Source: Leadbetterella sp964489955
Lineage (GTDB): Bacteria > Bacteroidota > Bacteroidia > Cytophagales > Spirosomataceae
Length of the DNA: 64,000 nt
Reading direction: 5' to 3'
NCBI GenBank assembly: GCA_964489955.1
Contig: CAZBAV010000009.1
Span: 1-64,000, forward strand
Part shown: positions 28,569 through 36,177 of the stretch, piece by piece
Layout: the number at the start of each line of letters is the position of its first letter
How positions within the stretch are numbered: position 1 is the stretch's first letter
Translations under genes and position numbers: made by a program
The notes under the pieces: generated by a model
Database searches by the model: none
What the model was told of the DNA's origin: nothing
Seen by the model: only the letters and a program-made list of their open reading frames with translations

Positions 28569-29358
28569 ACGGTACTATCACATTCCTTTCTTCCTCGGTA
28601 TAGGCCGAGAAAATCCCGAGTGCTCCGTTAGAAATGTTGTTGGGTGGGTTGCTGGGCGTTACGCTTCCTCCGGGACCGCTATCTACCATCAGCATTAAAG
28701 TTGTGTAATATTTACCCACTGACTGATCTACACACTGCATTAAAATAGAAACTTGATCTCCCGAAACGAGCTTGTAATCGTCCTCATTAATTTCTAGACG
28801 CATCGTGTTTTCCATACCATTCTTTACTTCATCGTTTTGTACTAAATGTTGGTTAACAAACTTGCCATTTATAGTCACCAAAAAACGGTAATAATTTCCT
28901 CTCACTATTGGATCACGATAAAGCGGAATCAGGTTATGTTCGATTTCCCCTAATACACTTACAGACTCTACTTTAATAGACTCAAAGGGCACTTTCTGTG
29001 GCATTGTACTTACTGCTGTGTACATTTGGGCACCTACGTTTACTGTTAAAGTATATGTTCTACCTACTACTCCCCTTAAGGTGCTGGTCTTATAAACTCC
29101 GTTTCCTTCATGAACCAGACGTTCGCTATGGTCTGCATTATCACTTATGGTCACTATGGCATTATCAATAGTGGGATAACTCCCCATGTTGGCCAAGGCT
29201 ATTGTCTCACTTATTTTCACATAATAAGGCCCTTCCTTATCCGTAATAGCCCCTTCTATAGCCAGCCTTGATTGGTTATTTTTATAATCTAAATCTATGG
29301 TTTTCTCGCAACTTGCAAAAACTAATGCGGCAAGTATGACAACTAATATATTCTTCAT
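28567..29358 (-). CDS. DUF4249 lipoprotein, partner of the TonB-dependent receptor
   Basis: The ATG at 29358 is preferred because it opens into a lipoprotein signal (MKNILVVILAALVFASC). It gives 263 residues. The start of the mature chain (CEKTIDLDYKNNQSRLAIEGAITDKEGPY cut short here as CEKTIDLDY and LAIEGAITD) matches DUF4249 proteins, beta-rich outer-membrane lipoproteins almost always encoded after a TonB receptor. They probably act as a binding partner for that receptor, though the ligand is unknown. It begins 91 bp after the receptor gene and ends in a terminator, closing the operon. Confidence 0.85.
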   Translation of the reverse strand: MKNILVVILAALVFASCEKTIDLDYKNNQSRLAIEGAITDKEGPYYVKISETIALANMGSYPTIDNAIVTISDNADHSERLVHEGNGVYKTSTLRGVVGRTYTLTVNVGAQMYTAVSTMPQKVPFESIKVESVSVLGEIEHNLIPLYRDPIVRGNYYRFLVTINGKFVNQHLVQNDEVKNGMENTMRLEINEDDYKLVSGDQVSILMQCVDQSVGKYYTTLMLMVDSGPGGSVTPSNPPNNISNGALGIFSAYTEEERNVIVP

Positions 29359-29449
29359 TTTTCTTATTTGTTTTTTATAGCAAACCACCTAAAATGGTCT
29401 ACATTGATATGAAATAACTCCCTAATAATGAACCTTATAAAGCCATAAT

Positions 29450-31744
29450 TTAAAATTCAAAATTATAAGTCACGCTCGGTATCCATTGGAAGAGAGCAGT
29501 TTGAACGGCATCTATCTGCTGTGGGTTTTCCTTATTTTCTCTAAAGTCAACTGAGAATGGATTTTGGCGACCGTAAACATTATATAACCCGAAGTTCCAT
29601 GAGCTTTGGAAACGTTTTTTAGAAGGTTTCTCATAGGTAGCACTAAAGTCCAAACGGTGTGAAGCAGGCATGCGGTCGGCATTTCTTGCACCGTATTGAA
29701 ATACGGTTATGCCATTTATTTCATATTTTCCGGTAGGAAAAGTAACGGCATTACCTGTTGTATAAATAAATGAACTTGATAACGTCCAACGTCTGTTTAG
29801 TTCATAAATCCCCACGATAGATAAGTCATGGGTGCGGTCTTGTTTGGCATTGTACCAAAGACCATTGTTTATACCCTCAATTTTCCGTTCGGTTTTAGAA
29901 AGAGTGTACCCTACCCACCCAGTAAGTTTCCCTGTTTTTTTCTTTAAAAGTACTTCTATTCCGTAAGCCCTACCCTTGCCAAAAAGCAGCTCACTTTCTA
30001 TATCTGGCACCGTATTTATATCTGCTCCATCCCTATAATCTATCTGATTTTGCATGGTTTTGTAGTAGGTTTCAGCATTAAGTTCGTAAGCATTCTCCTG
30101 GAAATTTCTACTGTAACCCAAACTTATTTGGTCTGCCACGCCAGGCTTAATATTATAACTGTTTCCTATCCATTGGTCTGTAGGACTCCCGCTTGTAGAA
30201 TTACTCATAAGGTGCAGATTTTGTACATTTCTAGCATAACCTATTTTGGCACTTGAGCTTGAATTTAACCGATAATTCATGGAAACCCGAGGCTCAAGAT
30301 TATAATACGTTTTACCCACTTTCCCTTTAGCTAATTCTATAGATTCCACAATTTCGTGGTTACGATAAATATGGTATGTGTCGCCACCTAAGACATTGTA
30401 AAAAGAAAAACGCAAGCCATAGTCTACCGTTATCTTTTCATTAGGTTTATACGAATTACTAGCATAAAGAGCATTTTCAAGAGATTTTCTGCTATTCTTC
30501 TGACCATAATTTTCTTCTTTGGTTGGAGAAACGTTATGATGTATCGCATTGAACCCAAAACGCAGCGTATTATCCGTGTTTAAGTAATAAGAAAAGTCTT
30601 GTTTTAAGTTAAAGTCTTGGATGTTGGAGTTAAAATTAATAGCGTCACCTCCTCCACTAAAACCAACATTAAAATCATAATTACAGTAAATAAATGAGGT
30701 ATTAGAAAACAATTTACTATCTAATACGCTGTTCCATCGGAGAGTACTGGTGGTGTTTCCCCATTGACTACCAAAGGTATTTCCCAAACCGAAAACATCT
30801 TTCCCGAAATAGCCGGAGAAATAAAGCCTATTCTTATCATTTAAAGTGAGGTTTGCCTTGGCATTCAGGTCATAAAAATATAGTTTGATATCTTTAAAAT
30901 CGGGAGACATACGAGCAATGAGATCAGCGTAGGTTCTTCTCCCAGAAATAATGAAAGATGATTTCTCTTTTTGTATGGGTCCTTCTACCGTTAAGCGGCT
31001 ACTGATAAGACCTATACCACCCGTAACCTGATAGTCCCTATTGTTACCTTCCTTCATTTTTACATCCAAAACGGAGGATAAACGGCCTCCGAATTGTGCC
31101 GGGCTATTTCCTTTAATAATGGTAGCGTCTTTTATGGCATCGCTATTAAACGTGCTGAAAAATCCTAATAAATGTGATGCATTATACACAGGAGCTTCGT
31201 CAAGAATCACCAAGTTTTGGTCTGTGCTACCACCCCGAACCGAAAACCCAGCAGACCCTTCTCCGTTGGTTTTCACTCCAGGCATAAGCTGTATGGTCTT
31301 CACAAGGTCCTTTTCACCAAAAACTACAGGAATTTTACCAGCCGTTTTCATATTGAGGGTTTCTGTTCCCATAGTAGCTTGGGTGAGATTATCATCATTT
31401 CGTTTACTACTTACCACTACTTCTGCAAGGGTATTTTCATCCAAAAGATCTATGCTTATCTTTTGGTCAGAGTCCAGGATTACAGGAATTAGCTGCTGTT
31501 CTGAACCCACATACGTAACTCTGAGCGTGTACTTCCCGGCTGGAAGCGAAATAGAAAAGAAGCCATATTCATTGGTACTTACACCCACTCCCGTTTTTTC
31601 CATAACCAAAATGGTTGCACCTATGAGCGACTCCCCATTTGATTTCTGTTTTACTGTACCGCTTACGGTATATTTTTGCTGTGCCATGAGCAAACCGGCA
31701 CTAAGAAAAAGAAAGATGCTTATAGCTGCTATTCTCTTGATCAT
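29450..31744 (-). CDS. TonB-dependent receptor with carboxypeptidase-regulatory-like N-terminus
   Basis: The ATG at 31744 is chosen because the signal peptide (MIKRIAAISIFLFLSAGLLMAQ) starts there and the promoter-like box at 31764 lies just upstream, which excludes the longer 31840 start. It has 764 residues: a carboxypeptidase-regulatory-like domain (~25-105), a plug with GEKDLVKTIQLMPGV and FSVRGGSTDQNLVILDEAPVYN, and a beta-barrel ending in PSVTYNFEF. It lacks the SusC hallmark, so it belongs to the receptor class paired with DUF4249. The imported ligand is unknown. A twin 9-mer site upstream suggests control by the LytTR regulator at 33485-34177. Confidence 0.9.
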   Translation of the reverse strand: MIKRIAAISIFLFLSAGLLMAQQKYTVSGTVKQKSNGESLIGATILVMEKTGVGVSTNEYGFFSISLPAGKYTLRVTYVGSEQQLIPVILDSDQKISIDLLDENTLAEVVVSSKRNDDNLTQATMGTETLNMKTAGKIPVVFGEKDLVKTIQLMPGVKTNGEGSAGFSVRGGSTDQNLVILDEAPVYNASHLLGFFSTFNSDAIKDATIIKGNSPAQFGGRLSSVLDVKMKEGNNRDYQVTGGIGLISSRLTVEGPIQKEKSSFIISGRRTYADLIARMSPDFKDIKLYFYDLNAKANLTLNDKNRLYFSGYFGKDVFGLGNTFGSQWGNTTSTLRWNSVLDSKLFSNTSFIYCNYDFNVGFSGGGDAINFNSNIQDFNLKQDFSYYLNTDNTLRFGFNAIHHNVSPTKEENYGQKNSRKSLENALYASNSYKPNEKITVDYGLRFSFYNVLGGDTYHIYRNHEIVESIELAKGKVGKTYYNLEPRVSMNYRLNSSSSAKIGYARNVQNLHLMSNSTSGSPTDQWIGNSYNIKPGVADQISLGYSRNFQENAYELNAETYYKTMQNQIDYRDGADINTVPDIESELLFGKGRAYGIEVLLKKKTGKLTGWVGYTLSKTERKIEGINNGLWYNAKQDRTHDLSIVGIYELNRRWTLSSSFIYTTGNAVTFPTGKYEINGITVFQYGARNADRMPASHRLDFSATYEKPSKKRFQSSWNFGLYNVYGRQNPFSVDFRENKENPQQIDAVQTALFQWIPSVTYNFEF

Positions 31745-31763
31745 ATAGTTGTTTTTGTTTCTG

Positions 31764-31829
31764 CAAAGGTGAAACGAAAAAAAAACGGCAAAAAAATAAT
31801 GCGAAGAAGAGGAAAGGTTTTGCGAAGAA
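31764..31829 (-). promoter_or_regulatory. Candidate LytTR operator and promoter of the TonB receptor gene
   Basis: TGCGAAGAA occurs at 31800-31808 and 31821-31829 (12-nt spacer). A -7-like box CACCTTTG (minus strand) is at 31764-31771, 20 bp before the receptor ATG. LytTR domains are known to bind paired ~9-bp direct repeats with 12-13-bp spacers. The same layout recurs at 33409-33474 with identical distances. It begins right after the stop codon of the sterol-desaturase gene. Confidence 0.65.
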
Positions 31830-31836
31830 TGCAAAA

Positions 31837-32979
31837 TCAAAACCCGAAAATTGGAAAATACATACTACCAACTGTGGGTAACTTACCCAAAATAAAGACC
31901 AATACTAAAGATAGTCTTCCATATTCTAAGTAAAATAACCATTTACGACCGTCTAGGTAACTACCACAAATAATCAATGTAAATAGTATAAAAATGGAGC
32001 CCAATACTTTGTCCGAAATATTTAAAGAACTGAAATAAAAAGTAATAAGACACATTAGAATAAAGCTTATTCCAATTTGCAGGTTGAGATAGGTTCTTAC
32101 AAAACCGCTGTACGTATTTGATCTCTTTGTGATCAGCCATTTCTTTTCTAACTCTGGCCTTATTCCCTGGTCCATAGTTTCTGGACGGCCAAACACAATA
32201 CGTAACTTGTCCCGTAACTTAGTTTCTTTTTTGGAGGCTTCCCAAATCTCCAGATAATAATGAAAGTGCTGCCAAAGGAAGCTGTAGGATTTAATGGGAT
32301 GTGTAAGCCCGTATGCTGGTTTTTCTTCTTCTGCCTGAAAGGTACCAAAGAGTTTATCCCAAAAAACGAAGACGTCTCCATAGTTTTTATCTAAATATTT
32401 TTCGTCTGAAGCATGATGTACTCCGTGCAATGAAGGCGTAATGAAAACATGCTCCAAAAATCCCAATTTCCCCACTACCTGGGTATGTGTAAAAAATGAA
32501 TACACGCCATGGAAAAGCAAAATAAAAATCACCAACGAAGGATGAAAGCCAATCCAAGGAAGCAAACACCAAAAAACATTTCGTATAAACGCCTGAAAAA
32601 CGGTTATACGGGCGGCTACAGTGAGATTAAACTCTTCACTTTGATGATGGACAATATGTGCTGCCCACAAAATATTAACTTCATGACCTAACCTGTGGTA
32701 CCAATACCATACAAAATCTGTTGCTAAAATTAGAGCTATCCACGTATACCACCTATTCGGAATGGAAAACAAGGCATAGTGTTCATAAACATAATAAAAG
32801 AGGGAGTAAAAACTGGCTGTAATAAACAAGCTTAAAAGACGCTCCGCAATACCAATACTTATATTATTTATGGAGCTTTCATAAGAAAAGACATTCTTAA
32901 GCTTTTTGTATTGGGTTACCTTGTACTCAATAAATACGAATATAAAAAATGCCGGCAAGGCAAAAGCCAGATAGTTCAT
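31837..32979 (-). CDS. Sterol desaturase / fatty acid hydroxylase superfamily protein
   Basis: 380 residues, multi-pass membrane protein with at least six hydrophobic segments. The histidine clusters of the FA_hydroxylase superfamily are present: HRLGH (95-99), HIVHH (108-112), HTQ (165) and HGVHH (185-189). They would hold a di-iron centre that oxidises a lipid or sterol-like substrate. The C-terminal ~130 residues add three membrane helices beyond the core domain. The substrate is unknown. It lies between two candidate LytTR-controlled promoters and upstream of the TonB receptor, so it may modify a membrane lipid as part of the same response (inference). Confidence 0.85.
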   Translation of the reverse strand: MNYLAFALPAFFIFVFIEYKVTQYKKLKNVFSYESSINNISIGIAERLLSLFITASFYSLFYYVYEHYALFSIPNRWYTWIALILATDFVWYWYHRLGHEVNILWAAHIVHHQSEEFNLTVAARITVFQAFIRNVFWCLLPWIGFHPSLVIFILLFHGVYSFFTHTQVVGKLGFLEHVFITPSLHGVHHASDEKYLDKNYGDVFVFWDKLFGTFQAEEEKPAYGLTHPIKSYSFLWQHFHYYLEIWEASKKETKLRDKLRIVFGRPETMDQGIRPELEKKWLITKRSNTYSGFVRTYLNLQIGISFILMCLITFYFSSLNISDKVLGSIFILFTLIICGSYLDGRKWLFYLEYGRLSLVLVFILGKLPTVGSMYFPIFGF

Positions 32980-33009
32980 AGTTACATATTTTGGTAAAGG
33001 AAAAAGGGA

Positions 33010-33237
33010 TCAAATAACGAGAAGTTTAAATAGATCTATACTTATTAAAACAACACTTAAATAGCTTATACAGCCTTTTTTAACAATATGTACACCTTCC
33101 GGATATTCTTGTATGCCGTAAAAACTATCCATCAGAATACCTAATAGTCCAATACCAATAAGTACTAAACCAACCCCATCCTGCAAATAGCAAGACTCTA
33201 TACAAACCAATATTTCATACATAATGAAACTACACAT
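33010..33237 (-). CDS. Small hydrophobic protein, unknown
   Basis: 75 residues (or 70 from an internal ATG). Two hydrophobic stretches (about 18-35, VGLVLIGIGLLGILMD, and 55-74, ISYLSVVLISIDLFKLLVI) flank a polar segment (YPEGVHIVKKG), suggesting a two-helix membrane protein. No family is recognised. It ends 30 bp before the sterol-desaturase gene and follows the candidate LytTR promoter at 33409, which supports it being a real first gene of that unit. Confidence 0.45.
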   Translation of the reverse strand: MCSFIMYEILVCIESCYLQDGVGLVLIGIGLLGILMDSFYGIQEYPEGVHIVKKGCISYLSVVLISIDLFKLLVI

Positions 33238-33325
33238 AGATATCTAATTTTGAATCCGATTTTGGTCAGGTGAGAAATCCACCATCTCACAGAAAAAACA
33301 CATCGGGCCTGGATTGTAAGTGTAG

Positions 33326-33355
33326 TTCTCGCTCTACAAATAAAGAGAGCGAGAA
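33326..33355 (-). promoter_or_regulatory. Leader hairpin before the small membrane ORF
   Basis: TTCTCGCTCT and AGAGCGAGAA form a perfect 10-bp stem with a 10-nt loop, between the promoter at 33409 and the ORF at 33237. A second smaller hairpin (GTGAGA/TCTCAC) lies at 33270-33290. Neither has a U-run, so they are leader structures of unknown role rather than clear terminators. Confidence 0.4.
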
Positions 33356-33408
33356 TCTAACAATTAGAAAAACAAACAACAAAACTCCATGAGCCATTGT
33401 TGACAGTA

Positions 33409-33474
33409 CAAAGGTTGCTTATACCCAACAATTGAGAAAAATAATGCGAAGAACACAGGCCCTTTTGCGAAGAA
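33409..33474 (-). promoter_or_regulatory. Second candidate LytTR operator and promoter
   Basis: TGCGAAGAA occurs at 33445-33453 and 33466-33474 (12-nt spacer), and AACCTTTG (minus strand) lies at 33409-33416. The distance from box to repeats equals that at 31764-31829, and 17 nt (AAAAATAATGCGAAGAA) are identical between the sites. It sits 11 bp after the LytTR stop codon and points at the small ORF and sterol-desaturase gene. Confidence 0.65.
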
Positions 33475-33484
33475 GGAAAGCCTC

Positions 33485-34177
33485 TTAGATAGCGTATCTC
33501 GTAAAAAAATCTTCGGTGTAGGTTCTACCGATTGGAAACTCCTGAGAGTCCATAAAAACAGAAGTTCCACGTACCGCCTCTATCCTATCAAAAGGTAAAA
33601 TAAAACTGCGGTGAATACGAATAAAGCTTGCCGCAGGAAGTTTTTCCACCATATCTTTCATGGTCATTCTAGCCATGATGGTCTTGCGATCCTTAATGTG
33701 GATTTTGAGATAATCTGCCAAACCCTCAATGTAGAGAATATCTGCTAATGGGATTTTCACCAAACTAAAATCTGCCCTCACATAAATACTACTGTCTGCC
33801 GCTTGTTCCTTATTGTGGATATACGTGTGGTATTCTGTGGCCTTAGTAATAGCTTGTGTAAAACGCTTTTGGTTAATGGGTTTCAGCAAATAATCAATGG
33901 CATTCAACTCATAACTCACTGCTGCATATTCACTAAAAGCAGTTGTAAAAATAACCATGGTGTTCTGTTCTAATGACTTCACTAATTGTATCCCGGTCAT
34001 AGAAGGCATGTGAATGTCACAAAAAATGAGGTCTACAGGAAACTTATTAAGGTGTTTCAAAGCCTCATTGGGTTGGGTGAAAGTCTTTTGCAAATGGATG
34101 CTTTCGCTTTTGTTAGAAAGCGACTGGATGACCCTTAAGGCCAAAGGTTCATCATCTATTGCTATGGCATTTATCAT
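33485..34177 (-). CDS. LytTR-family response regulator
   Basis: 230 residues: a receiver domain (1-~118) with acidic pocket DDE (8-10) and phospho-acceptor Asp54 in FCDIHMPSMTG, and a LytTR DNA-binding domain (~130-228) with the family pattern FIRIHRSFILPFDRIEAV. Its start overlaps the end of the kinase gene by 4 bp (ATGA), so the two are translationally coupled. LytTR regulators bind paired direct repeats. Two matching sites lie nearby, one immediately downstream of this gene, so it probably controls the sterol-desaturase and TonB receptor units. Confidence 0.93.
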   Translation of the reverse strand: MINAIAIDDEPLALRVIQSLSNKSESIHLQKTFTQPNEALKHLNKFPVDLIFCDIHMPSMTGIQLVKSLEQNTMVIFTTAFSEYAAVSYELNAIDYLLKPINQKRFTQAITKATEYHTYIHNKEQAADSSIYVRADFSLVKIPLADILYIEGLADYLKIHIKDRKTIMARMTMKDMVEKLPAASFIRIHRSFILPFDRIEAVRGTSVFMDSQEFPIGRTYTEDFFTRYAI

Positions 34178-35187
34178 TGTAGATTTATATGCAATGTAAC
34201 CGAAAACTCCTTTTCTGTATCATCAATAACCAAAAGATGTTTTGAGGGGTAAATAAGCTCAAGACGGTGTTTGGTGTTTTCCAAACCCAAACCGCTACTT
34301 TCGGTGGTATCACGCTGTACCTTTACCTTATTGTTTGATACTACCATCTTAAAAGCCGAACGGTCTGCCGAAGTTTCTATCCGTATCCAACTTTTCTGTT
34401 CGGAGTTAACTCCGTATTTAAACGCATTTTCTATAAATGGAATAAGTAACATGGGAGCAATCTGTAAACTTGGGATATCATCCATACTCCTATAATCCAA
34501 TTTTACACTTCGGTCTAGTCTGAGCTTCTGAAGTTCCACATAGTTGTTTATATAGTTTATTTCATCCTCTAACAAAACGAAATCCTTTTGGGTGTCTTTC
34601 ATCGTATACCGCATCATTTCCGATAACTTATCCACCATATCTGCAGCTTTAGGCGAAGTATCAAAGGCCGTAGCGTAAATACTATTGAGCGTATTGAATA
34701 AAAAATGAGGGTTTATCTGTGATTTCAAAGACGCTATTTGAGCAGAAAGCCTCTCTTTTTCGGTTTCTTTAAGTCTGGCATAAACCAAAAACAAAATAGA
34801 AGAAACAATAGACAACAACCACAAAGCCAACACATTTATTATTACTACCGGCAAAATCTTTTCTATGGTGGGGTTAGCCAAAATTTCCTGGCCAAAATCA
34901 TAGTATACAAACAGTAGGCTAGAAAAGAAAACTGCTGCCAACACAGCCAGAAATAAGAAAAGTGCAAAAAGTCCATATCTCCTTGTTAAAAGGAATTTAG
35001 GAATAAGTAGATAAAAATTAACATAAAAAACAGCTAACAACACCGAACTAAACGCCAAACTAAGCAGTAAATATTTGGTGTCAGACTCAGGCATGAGTAT
35101 AGAGATAATCTGGTCGGTAGATACGTAGGGTACCACCAACAGCAATATCCACACTAAAACATGTGTAGCAATAACAAAAGGTCTCAT
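34174..35187 (-). CDS. LytS/YehU-type sensor histidine kinase
   Basis: 337 residues. Four membrane helices (about 6-27, 38-62, 72-95 and 111-137) with short loops and no extracellular domain are followed by a His_kinase domain with His161 in SQINPHFLFNTLNSI, and a HATPase domain with N-box LIPFIENAFKYG and GLGLENTKHRLEL. This is the common Bacteroidota partner of LytTR regulators. The signal is probably sensed within the membrane. It forms an operon with the regulator (4-bp overlap) and starts 72 bp after the alpha/beta hydrolase gene. Confidence 0.93.
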   Translation of the reverse strand: MRPFVIATHVLVWILLLVVPYVSTDQIISILMPESDTKYLLLSLAFSSVLLAVFYVNFYLLIPKFLLTRRYGLFALFLFLAVLAAVFFSSLLFVYYDFGQEILANPTIEKILPVVIINVLALWLLSIVSSILFLVYARLKETEKERLSAQIASLKSQINPHFLFNTLNSIYATAFDTSPKAADMVDKLSEMMRYTMKDTQKDFVLLEDEINYINNYVELQKLRLDRSVKLDYRSMDDIPSLQIAPMLLIPFIENAFKYGVNSEQKSWIRIETSADRSAFKMVVSNNKVKVQRDTTESSGLGLENTKHRLELIYPSKHLLVIDDTEKEFSVTLHINLQ

Positions 35188-35259
35188 TTTTATCCAATAA
35201 TATACAAATGAAAGCTATGTTTTAACCAAACCCAAAAAAATGAGAAAAAGGTGGCAGAT

Positions 35260-36000
35260 TTAGAGATGAACGTTATGATTAAGAAAGTCTTCTATAGCTT
35301 TCAAAGTCATCTGCTGTTGCTCTTCTCTCGAAATAGCAGCCTTATTGTCACCTAGTTGACAACCATAATAACCAAATTGGGCGTGATTCCCTCCCGCAAT
35401 TTTTATATACATGGTGTTCTTAGGGAGCTTGTCCCTATTTTTATTAATATCTGACTCAGACGCGACGCCATCATGAGAACCATAAATTTTCATGACAGCA
35501 ATAGACTGGTTTGCCAATGAATAATCTCTAGGATGGGTTGTACCAATAAGAACCAATTTATCTACCAAACCCGGGTTTTCATGCACAAACTGGGCAGCCA
35601 TTTTTGCTCCTTGTGAATGTCCAGCCAAAGTATAAGCTTTAGTAGAATCTGCCATAAGTTTCAACTCAATAGGCATCTCATATCCTTTTGTTGCTTGCCT
35701 CCAGGGCATCTTTAATAAATAAACTTGTACATTCCCTTTTGCAATATTTCTACACAAAGGCACATAAGCCTTAGGATCCACCATGGCTCCTGGAAAGAAA
35801 ACCATCACATTTCTAAACGAAGAAGTAGGTGTAAAAGAATAAAAGTGGTCTGTATTTTCTACAGCCAAATCACTGGTAGAATCTAGCATAAAGTTATCTA
35901 CTCCATGAGACTGAAAAGAGTAAAACTGCCAAGCAAGGAAAACAAGACCACAAATAACCCAAACCCGCTTTAAATATTTAATTATGAGACGTTTGTTCAT
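35260..36000 (-). CDS. Alpha/beta hydrolase
   Basis: 246 residues with an N-terminal membrane anchor or signal (about 11-28). The hydrolase triad is visible as Ser129 in AGHSQGAK, Asp177 in GSHDGVA and His206 in GGNHAQFG. The oxyanion region is FFPGAMV. Size and motifs fit the Abhydrolase_5 group. The substrate cannot be told. It is upstream of the LytS/LytTR genes on the same strand, with a 72-bp gap, and may be cotranscribed. Confidence 0.8.
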   Translation of the reverse strand: MNKRLIIKYLKRVWVICGLVFLAWQFYSFQSHGVDNFMLDSTSDLAVENTDHFYSFTPTSSFRNVMVFFPGAMVDPKAYVPLCRNIAKGNVQVYLLKMPWRQATKGYEMPIELKLMADSTKAYTLAGHSQGAKMAAQFVHENPGLVDKLVLIGTTHPRDYSLANQSIAVMKIYGSHDGVASESDINKNRDKLPKNTMYIKIAGGNHAQFGYYGCQLGDNKAAISREEQQQMTLKAIEDFLNHNVHL

Positions 36001-36177
36001 ATTCTTTTTTTAGCAATCTACAAATAAATACCGTAAAAACACAATTACAATTCTACTACAATAGAGTATTGAACTTAAAATTTAGTATATCCAATTTTAA
36101 ATATTTTCATATTATATCATTGCACAATATTTTTACATAACTTACGGTTCAAAACTTATTAATAAACTTTTTCTACA

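Noticed and set aside
33364..33390. 8-codon ORF as a real gene
   Set aside because: Too short, no recognised peptide, and no clear ribosome-binding site; mentioned only as part of the leader.
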